13,101 nucleotides of DNA from Candidatus Bathyarchaeota archaeon (GTDB lineage: Archaea > Thermoproteota > Bathyarchaeia > Bathyarchaeales > Bathycorpusculaceae), in the NCBI GenBank assembly GCA_014859805.1, contig JACUTN010000017.1:1-13101 (forward strand). The letters are read 5' to 3'. The notes beneath the pieces are model-generated. The model was not told where the DNA came from and ran no database searches. It worked only from the letters and a program-made list of their open reading frames with translations. Shown piece after piece: positions 5,740-13,101 of this stretch. Numbering within the stretch: position 1 is the stretch's first letter; each line of letters starts with the position of its first letter. Both the position numbers and the translations under genes were made by a program.

Positions 5740-8700
5740 TTGTTTTCCTTCTTCAATTGAGATGTTGACATATATAGTTCAACGAGTCCCGTACCAATTG
5801 GTATGGATTGCCCTACTATTACGTTTTCGGTTACACCACCCAATGGGTCGCTTTCACCCCTCACAGATGCATCAACAATATTCGGAACTGTTATCTCGAA
5901 AGCGGCTCTAGCTAAAACGCTTGATTTCTTTCCACTTATTCCATGCCTACCTATCTGCTGCGGATCACCTGTAGATGTCATAATATCCGCAACAAGCATC
6001 ACGTGCCGGACGTCAACATCTAAACCTTGTTCCTCCAAAACGTTTTCAGCCTCATATATTAAAGCGTTCCTAGCAGCTTCTATTCCAAGAGTCTTAGCTA
6101 TTTCGTGAACGTTATTTGTTGTTGTTCGCGAGGACTCTACTGCAGAAATGTCCAAAACTTTAGGGAGATTTGACCCATCAGTTCTTATGGCCCATTCTCC
6201 ACTTTCTTCTGTGACCAACACACGCTTTATCTTAGGCACACCTTTAATGTGGAAGGAGAAAACTTTGGGAAGTAACTTTTTGATGTTTTCAGCTTTTTCC
6301 GGTTTTATATGCACTCGGTTGCCGCTTGCTTTTATGGTACAGTTCGGTATCTCCAACAGATTCGTCAATTCTTTAAGTGTTACTCTTCTATCTTCCATCA
6401 TTGTTTTGCTAAGTTCCACTAGTATTTCTTCTCTTATGGGGTCTTCATAGATCGCTTGTGCTAGATCTTCCAATGTCGTGTGAATTATGTTACGGGCGAT
6501 TTCCGTTGCGGCTTCCTTGCTCTTTCTATATTTTTTAGTCAGGTATATCGTCATGATGGGTGTAGATGGTATTTTCCTTGCGTCAACGATTTCTATAAGT
6601 CTTGGCAGTCCTAGGGTTACGTTTTGTTCTCGAACTCCTGCGTAGTGGAATGTTCTGAGGGTCATCTGTGTGCCAGGTTCACCTATTGACTGAGCTGCAA
6701 CTATGCCCACTGCCTCACCTGGTTCCATCAAAGCACGTTTATAATGCTCAGCTGTCAATCTTATTGCTTTTTCCACACCAACTCTGGTTAGTTTTGCTTT
6801 TGCCAAAGCCTGTTTAAGTTCCTTGATGAGCAAAGGTGTGAGTTGGTCTTCGAATTCCTTCAAGTGTTTTTCAATGTATTCAGGTGACGCTGGTGTGCCT
6901 TTCCTCATTGCAATTTTTATCTGTTCAATTAGTCGGCTTACGTTCACGGCTTTTCCGTGGTCGCTTTTTGCTGGATCTACACCATCTTCACCATATTTGA
7001 ATTGGATTATGTCTCCAGAAGAAGTCCTAACCGTGCCGTCATATTCTAAGCGTAGATGCTCCAATGCGTTAATCAATCTTCTTTGCATGTATCCACTTTG
7101 CTGTGTTCTAACGGCAGTGTCAACCAAGCCTTCTCTGCCACCCATGGCGTGGAAGAAAAATTCAACGGAGTCGAGTCCTTTTTGATATGAGGAATAAACG
7201 AAGCCTCTTGCTTTTGGGCTTGGATCGCCTGGCTTGAAGTGTGGCAAGGCGTGGTCCCGATATCCACGCATTATCCGTTTCCCACGTACTGCTTGTTGTC
7301 CCACACACGCGCTCATCTGTCCAATGTTTAGATTTGATCCTCTGGCGCCAGTTCGTGTCATTACTATGCCTGAATTTTCAATGGTGAAGTCCTCGTCAGC
7401 TATTTTTCCAGATTGGTCCCTTGCTTTGGCTAATTCGTTCATCACGTATATTTCAAATGAATCTTCGAGGGTTTGTCCAGGAAGCCTTTGTAAGGTGCCT
7501 TTACGGTATTTATCTATCAGTTCTTTTGTTCTTTTCTCAATTTTGTCCATGGTTCTTCTTATTTTGTTTTCAGCATTTGGGGACAAAACCAGTTCGTCAT
7601 ATGAGTATGTGAAACCTCGCATAGTTATGAAAAGCTTCAATGTACGTGTTATCTTATTCAGGAATTCGCGTCCAGCTTCTGATCCATAATCCTTTATTAT
7701 CCTGTGGAGTAGGGTTTCCGACTGTTCAGCACCTATTGAGCGTCTATCTATGACGCCGCTTATGAGTTCACCATTTTTGACAACAACATAGGCGTCGTAG
7801 GGGCAGTCTTCTTTGAGACATTTGTCGCATCCTTGACAGATGTTTGCCTTCAAAGCGTAGTTTAAATCTTTGGGAAAAAACAGGCTGAAAATCTGTTTGC
7901 CACTCCATAATGGTTGGGGCGTTTTGATTTTCGGCTTTGGTAATTGTCCGTCATATCCCGTTGCTATCAGTAGTTTGCTGACTTCATTTTTTGTTAGATA
8001 ATTTGATTTTCTTGTGAATAGGTATGAGGCTGTTACAATGTCTCGGATTGCGCCTATTATTGGGCCTCCAAATCTTGGTGATAATATTTGATCCTGAACT
8101 TGCATCAGTAGGCGTGCTTCTGTTTGTGCTTCTTGGCTTTGCGGTATGTGAAGGTTCATTTCATCTCCGTCGAAGTCAGCGTTATAGGGTGGACAGACAC
8201 AAAGGTGTAAACGGAACGTTTTATACGGTAGAACACGCACACAATGAGCCATAATTGACATGCGGTGAAGCGAAGGCTGACGGTTGAATATGGCTATGTC
8301 GCCATTTTTGAGATGCCTTTCCACAATGAAGCCTAGCTCTAAAGCCTCCGCAACCTTTTCTCTGTCAACAACGAATTCAAGTCTTATACGTTTACCATCA
8401 GGTCTAATAATGTAAAGTGCGCCAGGGTATTTTTCAGGTCCGTTTACCACGAGTTTACGCATTTCTTCAATGTTCCACTCCGTGATCTTTTCGGGCACTG
8501 ATAACCGAATTGCAACTTCAAGCGGAACTCCAACCTCGTTTATGTCCAAGCTTGGATCAGGAGAAATCACTGTTCGTGCCGAAAAGTCAACCCTTTTCCC
8601 TGAAAGGTTGCTTCTGAATCTTCCTTCTTTTCCTTTCAGTCTTTGTGAGAGCGTCTTTAACGCTCTGCCTGAACGATGTCTTGCTGGAGGTATTCCTGAA

Positions 8701-9557
8701 GTTTCATTATTGAAGTATGTTGTTACGTGATACTGGAGAAGCTCTGACAAGTCTTGGATTATAAGCGTGGGTGCTCCAGCATCCATGTTTTCCCTTAACC
8801 TTTGGTTGATGCGAATTATGTCTACGAGTTTGTGAGTTAGGTCGTCTTCTGAGCGTATGCCTGATTCCAACGTAATTGATGGACGCACGTAGACCGGTGG
8901 AACTGGTAAAACCTGTAGAACCATCCATTCGGGGTGTGCGGCTTCCGGATTGAAACCTAGGAGTTCAAGGTCTTCGTCTGGTATGCGTTCCAGTCTTTCT
9001 CGAACCATGCTAGGGGTCAACGGTTGCGAACCGCTTTCAGGGATTACTTCACTGAACTTTGTTGGCTTTTCGAAAGTTATTTTGTATTGGATTGCTCCAC
9101 AGTGGGGACACTGTTTCCCTCGTACGTCTCGTATTATTGTTTTGTAGACTTCGTTCGGAACCAAACCCAAGAGCTTGTTTGCCCTATCAATTCTAGCTTG
9201 AACTTCACCTATCATATCATCTGAAAGTAATATGCGTCCACAGTTTCGACATGTTGCCCTCAGAAGCTTGTATATAATTTTCGTGAATGCAATGTGCGTT
9301 ATTGGGACGGACAGCTCAATGTGACCGAAGTGACCTGGACAGCGAATAGCCGTATTACCGCATGTTTTGCACCTTTGTCTCGGTTCAAGGGTTCCCAGCC
9401 TACCATCCATCAAACCAGCGGTTATGGGGGCTCCATCTTCATCATAGGTGTCTGGTGTTTGGATTTCCACAACTGAGAGTCTACGTATGTTCTGTGGTGA
9501 AAACACACCGAAACCGATTTCATCAACAACTTTATGGATTGTTTCTTCTAAAGTCAT
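5736..9557 (-). CDS. rpoA: DNA-directed RNA polymerase subunit A, unsplit A'-A''
   Basis: Largest polymerase subunit, 1,273 aa, homologous to Rpb1 and bacterial beta'. Visible in order: clamp zinc site C63, C66, C73, H76; second zinc site C103, C106, C150, C153; the catalytic magnesium loop NADFDGDEMN (459-468, Asp461/463/465); a Cys cluster at 574-585; the funnel and bridge-helix region (GGREGLVDTAVRTQQSGYMQ, 806-825); and the trigger-loop region (GEAVGIVAAQSIGEPGTQMT, 947-966). The sequence runs through the usual A'/A'' break (about 880-910) with no stop, new start or ribosome site. Most archaea have two genes here. An unsplit chain is known in Thaumarchaeota-related lineages and in eukaryotes. 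The ATG at 9557 follows the rpoB stop by one base, with AAGGAGA upstream. There is no intein. Confidence 0.98.
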   Translation of the reverse strand: MTLEETIHKVVDEIGFGVFSPQNIRRLSVVEIQTPDTYDEDGAPITAGLMDGRLGTLEPRQRCKTCGNTAIRCPGHFGHIELSVPITHIAFTKIIYKLLRATCRNCGRILLSDDMIGEVQARIDRANKLLGLVPNEVYKTIIRDVRGKQCPHCGAIQYKITFEKPTKFSEVIPESGSQPLTPSMVRERLERIPDEDLELLGFNPEAAHPEWMVLQVLPVPPVYVRPSITLESGIRSEDDLTHKLVDIIRINQRLRENMDAGAPTLIIQDLSELLQYHVTTYFNNETSGIPPARHRSGRALKTLSQRLKGKEGRFRSNLSGKRVDFSARTVISPDPSLDINEVGVPLEVAIRLSVPEKITEWNIEEMRKLVVNGPEKYPGALYIIRPDGKRIRLEFVVDREKVAEALELGFIVERHLKNGDIAIFNRQPSLHRMSIMAHCVRVLPYKTFRLHLCVCPPYNADFDGDEMNLHIPQSQEAQTEARLLMQVQDQILSPRFGGPIIGAIRDIVTASYLFTRKSNYLTKNEVSKLLIATGYDGQLPKPKIKTPQPLWSGKQIFSLFFPKDLNYALKANICQGCDKCLKEDCPYDAYVVVKNGELISGVIDRRSIGAEQSETLLHRIIKDYGSEAGREFLNKITRTLKLFITMRGFTYSYDELVLSPNAENKIRRTMDKIEKRTKELIDKYRKGTLQRLPGQTLEDSFEIYVMNELAKARDQSGKIADEDFTIENSGIVMTRTGARGSNLNIGQMSACVGQQAVRGKRIMRGYRDHALPHFKPGDPSPKARGFVYSSYQKGLDSVEFFFHAMGGREGLVDTAVRTQQSGYMQRRLINALEHLRLEYDGTVRTSSGDIIQFKYGEDGVDPAKSDHGKAVNVSRLIEQIKIAMRKGTPASPEYIEKHLKEFEDQLTPLLIKELKQALAKAKLTRVGVEKAIRLTAEHYKRALMEPGEAVGIVAAQSIGEPGTQMTLRTFHYAGVREQNVTLGLPRLIEIVDARKIPSTPIMTIYLTKKYRKSKEAATEIARNIIHTTLEDLAQAIYEDPIREEILVELSKTMMEDRRVTLKELTNLLEIPNCTIKASGNRVHIKPEKAENIKKLLPKVFSFHIKGVPKIKRVLVTEESGEWAIRTDGSNLPKVLDISAVESSRTTTNNVHEIAKTLGIEAARNALIYEAENVLEEQGLDVDVRHVMLVADIMTSTGDPQQIGRHGISGKKSSVLARAAFEITVPNIVDASVRGESDPLGGVTENVIVGQSIPIGTGLVELYMSTSQLKKENK

Positions 9558-9558
9558 G

Positions 9559-12500
9559 TTAAGCTTTCTCCTTAAGCTTTAGCTTAGGCACTACACAAAG
9601 GCTCATCAATTCCTGCAAGAGAAGCTTGAAAGCGTAAGACACTACTACTGGGGCGATTCTGGCTTTTTCTCCGCAGAGTCTACATACGTATTTTCTTTGT
9701 CTCATGTCGTAATAGGCTATGTAGCCACAGTTTTCACAGATGTATAACGTGTATTTGTCTGATTCTTCCAGTAATCTGTCTCGGAGTAGCATTGCTGCTC
9801 CATGCCCTATCAAGCAGTCACGTTCCATTTCGCCGAATCTTAAGCCTCCTCCTCTGGCTCTTCCCTCTGTGGGCTGTCTTGTCAGCATTTGTACTTGTCC
9901 TCTGGCTCTGGCGTGGATTTTATCCGCAACCATGTGGTGCAGCTTCTGGTAGTATACTACTCCAACGAATAAGTCTGCAACGAATTTCTCACCTGTCATA
10001 CCATTGTAGAAAACCTCTCTGCCAGTGCGGCTGAACCCCAATTTAATTAAGGCTTTTCCGATGTCCGGAGCCTTTTCGTTTGAGAATGGTGTTCCGTCAA
10101 CAGGTGTTCCTCTCATGGTAGCAACTTTTCCAGCCATTGACTCGATAAAATGCCCTATGGTCATTCTTGAAGGAATGGCGTGGGGATTGATTATTATGTC
10201 TGGAACTACGCCATCTTCTGTGAAGGGCATATCCTCTTGTGGAACGATTAACCCAATAACCCCTTTTTGTCCGTGACGAGAGGCAAACTTATCTCCCAGC
10301 TCTGGTACGCGTTGATCACGAACCTTAACCTTGACTAGTTTGCTGCCTTCCCTAGATTGGGTTACAAAAACTGAGTCAACAATTCCTTGTTCTGATGGTC
10401 GCAAATCCACGGATGTGTCACGCATTGAGGGGCCTCTGACCTCAAACTCTTTGTATTCCTCAAGGAATCTTGGCGGGCTTGTTCTGCCGATGAGCACGTC
10501 TCCGCCTGAAACTTTTGATTCCAAGCTTATTATTCCATCCGGCTCAAGAAGTCTGTAATATTGTTCTCCTCTGTATCCACGTATTCCTGGTTCAGGTATG
10601 AGGAATTTGTCTCTTAATCCGCCTAGGTACTGGCGGCATTCACCCTGATATATTCTGTAGAAGTTTGAGCGTGCCAAGCCTCTTTCTATGGAGGCTTTAT
10701 TGAAGATTAGGGCGTCTTCCATGTTGTAGCCTTCAAAGGAAAGCACTGCTACTACACAGTTTTGTCCTGAGGGGCGAAGTTTGTAGCCGATTACATCCAT
10801 TAACGCGGTTTCCACTAAGGGTATTTGGGGGTAATGTAAAATGTGGGATCTTGAATCTGCACGTTGTTCAAAGTTCGTTGCGTAAATGCCTAGTGCTTGT
10901 TTTGCCATTGCAGCTTGATATGAATTTCGTGGTGACTGATTATGTTCGGCGTAAGGGACTGTTGAAGCGCATATCCCGAGGATCATATATGTCGCAATTT
11001 CCATATGTGTACGTTCCGGGGTTACCTCTTCAGGGCTTATGGCAACATAGGCGTTTTCCTCTTCTTCAGCGTCTAGATATTCAATTATGCCATTTTTAAC
11101 AAGGTCCTCCCAAGACCATTCTCCAGAAACCATTTTATCAACATGTTCTGGTTGAAGTTTTAGTATGCCATTATCAGCTATTATGAGTGGTCGTCTGACC
11201 CTGCCTTGACCGCAGTTAACATATATTTCTTCTCTCTCGCTGCGAATTTTTGAGAAATAGGCAATGTTGACCTCTGTTGAGATTTCACCTTTTCTTCGTC
11301 TTTCTCTGAACTCCAGCATCAATTCTTCTGGGAAAGTGCAGTACCCAACTATGTTTCCGTCAACAAAGACTTTTGCTCCTGAAAGTTTTAAGGTTGCATT
11401 TGCTTCAATTGCAGGTACTACACCCATGCTGTAGAGTATCTGCTTTATTTTCTCAGGGTTTACGCCTACTGAGATACATGCTGACAAGGCCAGGTTTTTG
11501 ACTAGTCCACAGTTTGAGCCTTCTGGTGTTTCGTTTGGGCATAGACGACCCCAGTGAGTTGGGTGTAGATCTCTTGCTTCGAAGTTTGGCTGACTTCTGC
11601 TTAGTGGCGATTGTAATCTGCGTAAGTGGCTTAAAGTTGAAATGTGGTTTGTTCTATCTAGAAGTTGGGTTATACCCACTCTTCCTCTTCCCCAGTTTCC
11701 CGTTGCAAGGGCATGCTGAAGCCTCTCGGTTATTATTCCTGGGCGGACTGCTACTGAAACGGTTATTATTTGTCCCTTTACGCCTATGCGTTCAAGCTGG
11801 TATTTCATGTCTCTGCAGAGGTTTCTGAAGGCTATTCTGAATAGGTCTGCAAGCAACGGACCTGCAAGCCTTAACCGTTTGTTTTTGAAATGGTCTTTAT
11901 CATCTGTTTTTCTTCTTCCAAGTTTTAGTTCAATTACTCTGCATGCCATTTCGCCTAAGAACAGGGCCTTGTCTCTTCTGCTTTCGCTTGTTCTACCGAT
12001 GTGTGGCAGAAAGTTTCTATCTATCACAGTCTTGGCTTTTTGTATGCGGTATTCTTCAACTTGACCGTGGGCGACGCGGTTTCCAATGAAGAGGATTGCG
12101 TCTTCTATCGTGTCTACGCCTATGGCTTTGTCGAATGAGGATTCCAACTCTCTTTGTATCTCTTCTTCTAGGGAAACTGTTTCAGCTATCTCCTTGTCTG
12201 ATTCTGAGCCTAAAGCGCGCATTAAAATGACGAACGGGATTAGCGTGGGTACGCCGGGTAGTGAGACATACACAGCTCCGTCGGACTTCAGCTTAAGCTC
12301 TATCCTTGCTCTGAAGCCGACTGTTGTTGAGAATATCTTTGCTTGGTATACTGGTTTTACTCCTTTTTCGTCTATGTCCACTATTATGCGGTTGGGTGCC
12401 AAGTCTTCCATGGCCACCATTGCTCGTTCTGAACCGTTTATTATGAAGTAGCCGCCTGGGTCGTTTGGGTCTTCTCCACAGGCTATCAGCTCTTCTCTTG

Positions 12501-12924
12501 AGAGTTGTGATAGGAAGCATAATTTTGACTTTAGCATTACTGGGATGTTTCCGACATAAACGAGTTCCGTGTCTTGTTCCCTGTCGTCTATTACTGGGGT
12601 CATCTCAAGGGCTAGTGGCGCTGCATATGTTAGACTGCGGAGCCTTGCTTCCATGGGTAAGATTTCGTGTTTCGTTCCGTCGACCTCTGTGACGTATGGG
12701 CTGGTAATTCTTGTGTGTGGATCTATTATCCAGATCTGTCCTAACTTCACTTTGTATGGGCATTCAGGGACATCTATTGAAATCTCACCGACCTCATCTA
12801 TCACTTCTTGTATGCCGTGGTCTATGAACTCGTTGTAGGAGTCTAAATGTTGGCGGACTAGGCCTTTCTCCTTGAAGAAGGCTTTTAATAGAAGATGTAT
12901 ATCATTCTTTGATATTTCAGCCAA
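9559..12924 (-). CDS. rpoB: DNA-directed RNA polymerase subunit B, unsplit
   Basis: Second-largest polymerase subunit, 1,121 aa, homologous to Rpb2 and bacterial beta. It starts with the family's 'GLVRQHLDSYNEFI' segment (21-34). Further hallmarks are HPTHWGRLCPNETPEGSNCG (454-473), NMEDALIFNK (734-743), ELGDKFASRHGQKG (875-888) and a C-terminal zinc site (C1063, C1066, C1081, C1084). It is a single chain, unlike the B'/B'' pair of many methanogens and halophiles. The start is a TTG at 12924; no ATG is in frame nearby, and the codon has GGGAGATGG just upstream. The N-terminus agrees with family length. It is the first gene of the operon in this window; no rpoH lies in the 177 bases upstream. 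Confidence 0.98.
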   Translation of the reverse strand: MAEISKNDIHLLLKAFFKEKGLVRQHLDSYNEFIDHGIQEVIDEVGEISIDVPECPYKVKLGQIWIIDPHTRITSPYVTEVDGTKHEILPMEARLRSLTYAAPLALEMTPVIDDREQDTELVYVGNIPVMLKSKLCFLSQLSREELIACGEDPNDPGGYFIINGSERAMVAMEDLAPNRIIVDIDEKGVKPVYQAKIFSTTVGFRARIELKLKSDGAVYVSLPGVPTLIPFVILMRALGSESDKEIAETVSLEEEIQRELESSFDKAIGVDTIEDAILFIGNRVAHGQVEEYRIQKAKTVIDRNFLPHIGRTSESRRDKALFLGEMACRVIELKLGRRKTDDKDHFKNKRLRLAGPLLADLFRIAFRNLCRDMKYQLERIGVKGQIITVSVAVRPGIITERLQHALATGNWGRGRVGITQLLDRTNHISTLSHLRRLQSPLSRSQPNFEARDLHPTHWGRLCPNETPEGSNCGLVKNLALSACISVGVNPEKIKQILYSMGVVPAIEANATLKLSGAKVFVDGNIVGYCTFPEELMLEFRERRRKGEISTEVNIAYFSKIRSEREEIYVNCGQGRVRRPLIIADNGILKLQPEHVDKMVSGEWSWEDLVKNGIIEYLDAEEEENAYVAISPEEVTPERTHMEIATYMILGICASTVPYAEHNQSPRNSYQAAMAKQALGIYATNFEQRADSRSHILHYPQIPLVETALMDVIGYKLRPSGQNCVVAVLSFEGYNMEDALIFNKASIERGLARSNFYRIYQGECRQYLGGLRDKFLIPEPGIRGYRGEQYYRLLEPDGIISLESKVSGGDVLIGRTSPPRFLEEYKEFEVRGPSMRDTSVDLRPSEQGIVDSVFVTQSREGSKLVKVKVRDQRVPELGDKFASRHGQKGVIGLIVPQEDMPFTEDGVVPDIIINPHAIPSRMTIGHFIESMAGKVATMRGTPVDGTPFSNEKAPDIGKALIKLGFSRTGREVFYNGMTGEKFVADLFVGVVYYQKLHHMVADKIHARARGQVQMLTRQPTEGRARGGGLRFGEMERDCLIGHGAAMLLRDRLLEESDKYTLYICENCGYIAYYDMRQRKYVCRLCGEKARIAPVVVSYAFKLLLQELMSLCVVPKLKLKEKA

Positions 12925-12994
12925 TCTTAACCATCTCCCGCAATTTTACACTTAAACATACATATGTGGAATTGTTTGATGCGGGTTTTTTCAA
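12917..12994 (-). CDS. Possible 25-codon leader ORF overlapping the rpoB start
   Basis: A TTG at 12994 preceded by a strong GGAGG (13006-13010, 11 bases away) opens a 25-codon frame. It ends in TGA 8 bases inside rpoB (ATTGGCTGA, shared with the TTG start). The peptide begins MKKPASNNSTY and ends KLREMVKIG. The same frame is open somewhat further upstream, to a TAG. It might couple translation to rpoB, or be chance. It does not look like RpoH. Confidence 0.15.
   Translation of the reverse strand: MKKPASNNSTYVCLSVKLREMVKIG
12931..12939 (-). promoter_or_regulatory. Ribosome binding site of rpoB supporting its TTG start
   Basis: On the minus strand GGGAGATGG lies 6 bases before the TTG start codon and resembles the archaeal GGAGGTGAT Shine-Dalgarno. 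The ATG inside this motif is out of frame with rpoB. Confidence 0.45.
12937..12985 (-). promoter_or_regulatory. Inverted repeat in the rpoB leader overlapping its ribosome site
   Basis: CCCGCA (12985-12980) can pair with TGCGGG (12942-12937), enclosing 37 bases that include the palindrome ACATATGT. The 3' arm overlaps the GGGAG of the rpoB ribosome site, so folding could reduce initiation. This matters only if transcription begins upstream of the repeat. Confidence 0.25.
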
Positions 12995-13068
12995 ACTTTT
13001 GGTTTCCTCCAACTTGAAAAATTGGTTTTTCGAGCTTTGAAAGGGCTAAAAGCGTAACTGCACACTTT

Positions 13069-13083
13069 CTAATAAACTTTACC
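13069..13083 (-). promoter_or_regulatory. Candidate promoter of the RNA polymerase operon
   Basis: On the minus strand GGTAAA (13083-13078) fits a BRE and is followed by a TATA-like GTTTATTAG. A start near 13045-13050 would give a leader of about 120 nt. A competing TATA-like ATGTTTAAG at about 12951-12959 would give an almost leaderless transcript. Confidence 0.3.
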
Positions 13084-13101
13084 ATTCAAAGATTGCTATT
13101 A

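Noticed and set aside
5736..12924. Numerous plus-strand and alternative-frame ORFs of 60-150 codons across rpoA and rpoB
   Set aside because: They are shadows of the highly conserved polymerase genes, with no ribosome sites or recognisable domains.
1..13101. CRISPR arrays, insertion sequences, inteins and integrase sites
   Set aside because: I saw no regularly spaced direct repeats, transposase motifs or intein blocks; rpoA and rpoB are uninterrupted.

Overview
The window is archaeal. It carries a complete RNA polymerase operon (rpoB, rpoA, rpl30e, nusA) on the minus strand, with archaeal-type KH-domain NusA and L30e. RpoB is unsplit and, unusually for Archaea, RpoA is also a single unsplit chain (A' plus A''). 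That combination, together with BRE/TATA-like promoters and some TTG starts, suggests a TACK-type archaeon such as a relative of Thaumarchaeota, Aigarchaeota or Bathyarchaeia. The exact lineage cannot be fixed from this sequence alone.

Layout. Bases 1-157 hold what may be the 3' end of a gene that starts outside the window. Bases 158-596 have no convincing gene. They do contain a good promoter-like element, a small hairpin followed by a T run, and a strongly G-rich stretch without any C. A conserved-looking protein of unknown function lies on the minus strand at 597-1280. Divergent from it, on the plus strand, is a tightly overlapping three-gene operon (1422-4769). Convergent with that operon, and only 6 bases from it, is the RNA polymerase operon, which ends with a tiny membrane protein gene too short for routine ORF calling (4776-4949). 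The right end (12925-13101) is the leader and promoter region of rpoB.

The most interesting part is the plus-strand operon. Its first gene encodes a compact SMC-family ATPase. The ATPase motifs (a Walker A, a QSGGER signature, a VDEYDIHMD Walker B/D-loop, and a late VLTPSQ segment) resemble eukaryotic Smc5/Smc6 more than Smc1-4, bacterial Smc or Rad50. The second gene looks like a kleisin, with a C-terminal segment recalling Nse4. The third is a probable tandem winged-helix (KITE) protein resembling Nse3/MAGE. I infer a minimal archaeal Smc5/6-like complex: ATPase, kleisin and KITE subunit in one transcription unit. The ATPase lacks an obvious hinge domain and zinc hook.

The RNA polymerase genes are translationally packed (1-base gap, then two ATGA overlaps). 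They lack the usual archaeal neighbours, rpoH directly upstream and rpsL directly downstream. Family resemblances are from memory of consensus motifs; no alignment or database search was run.
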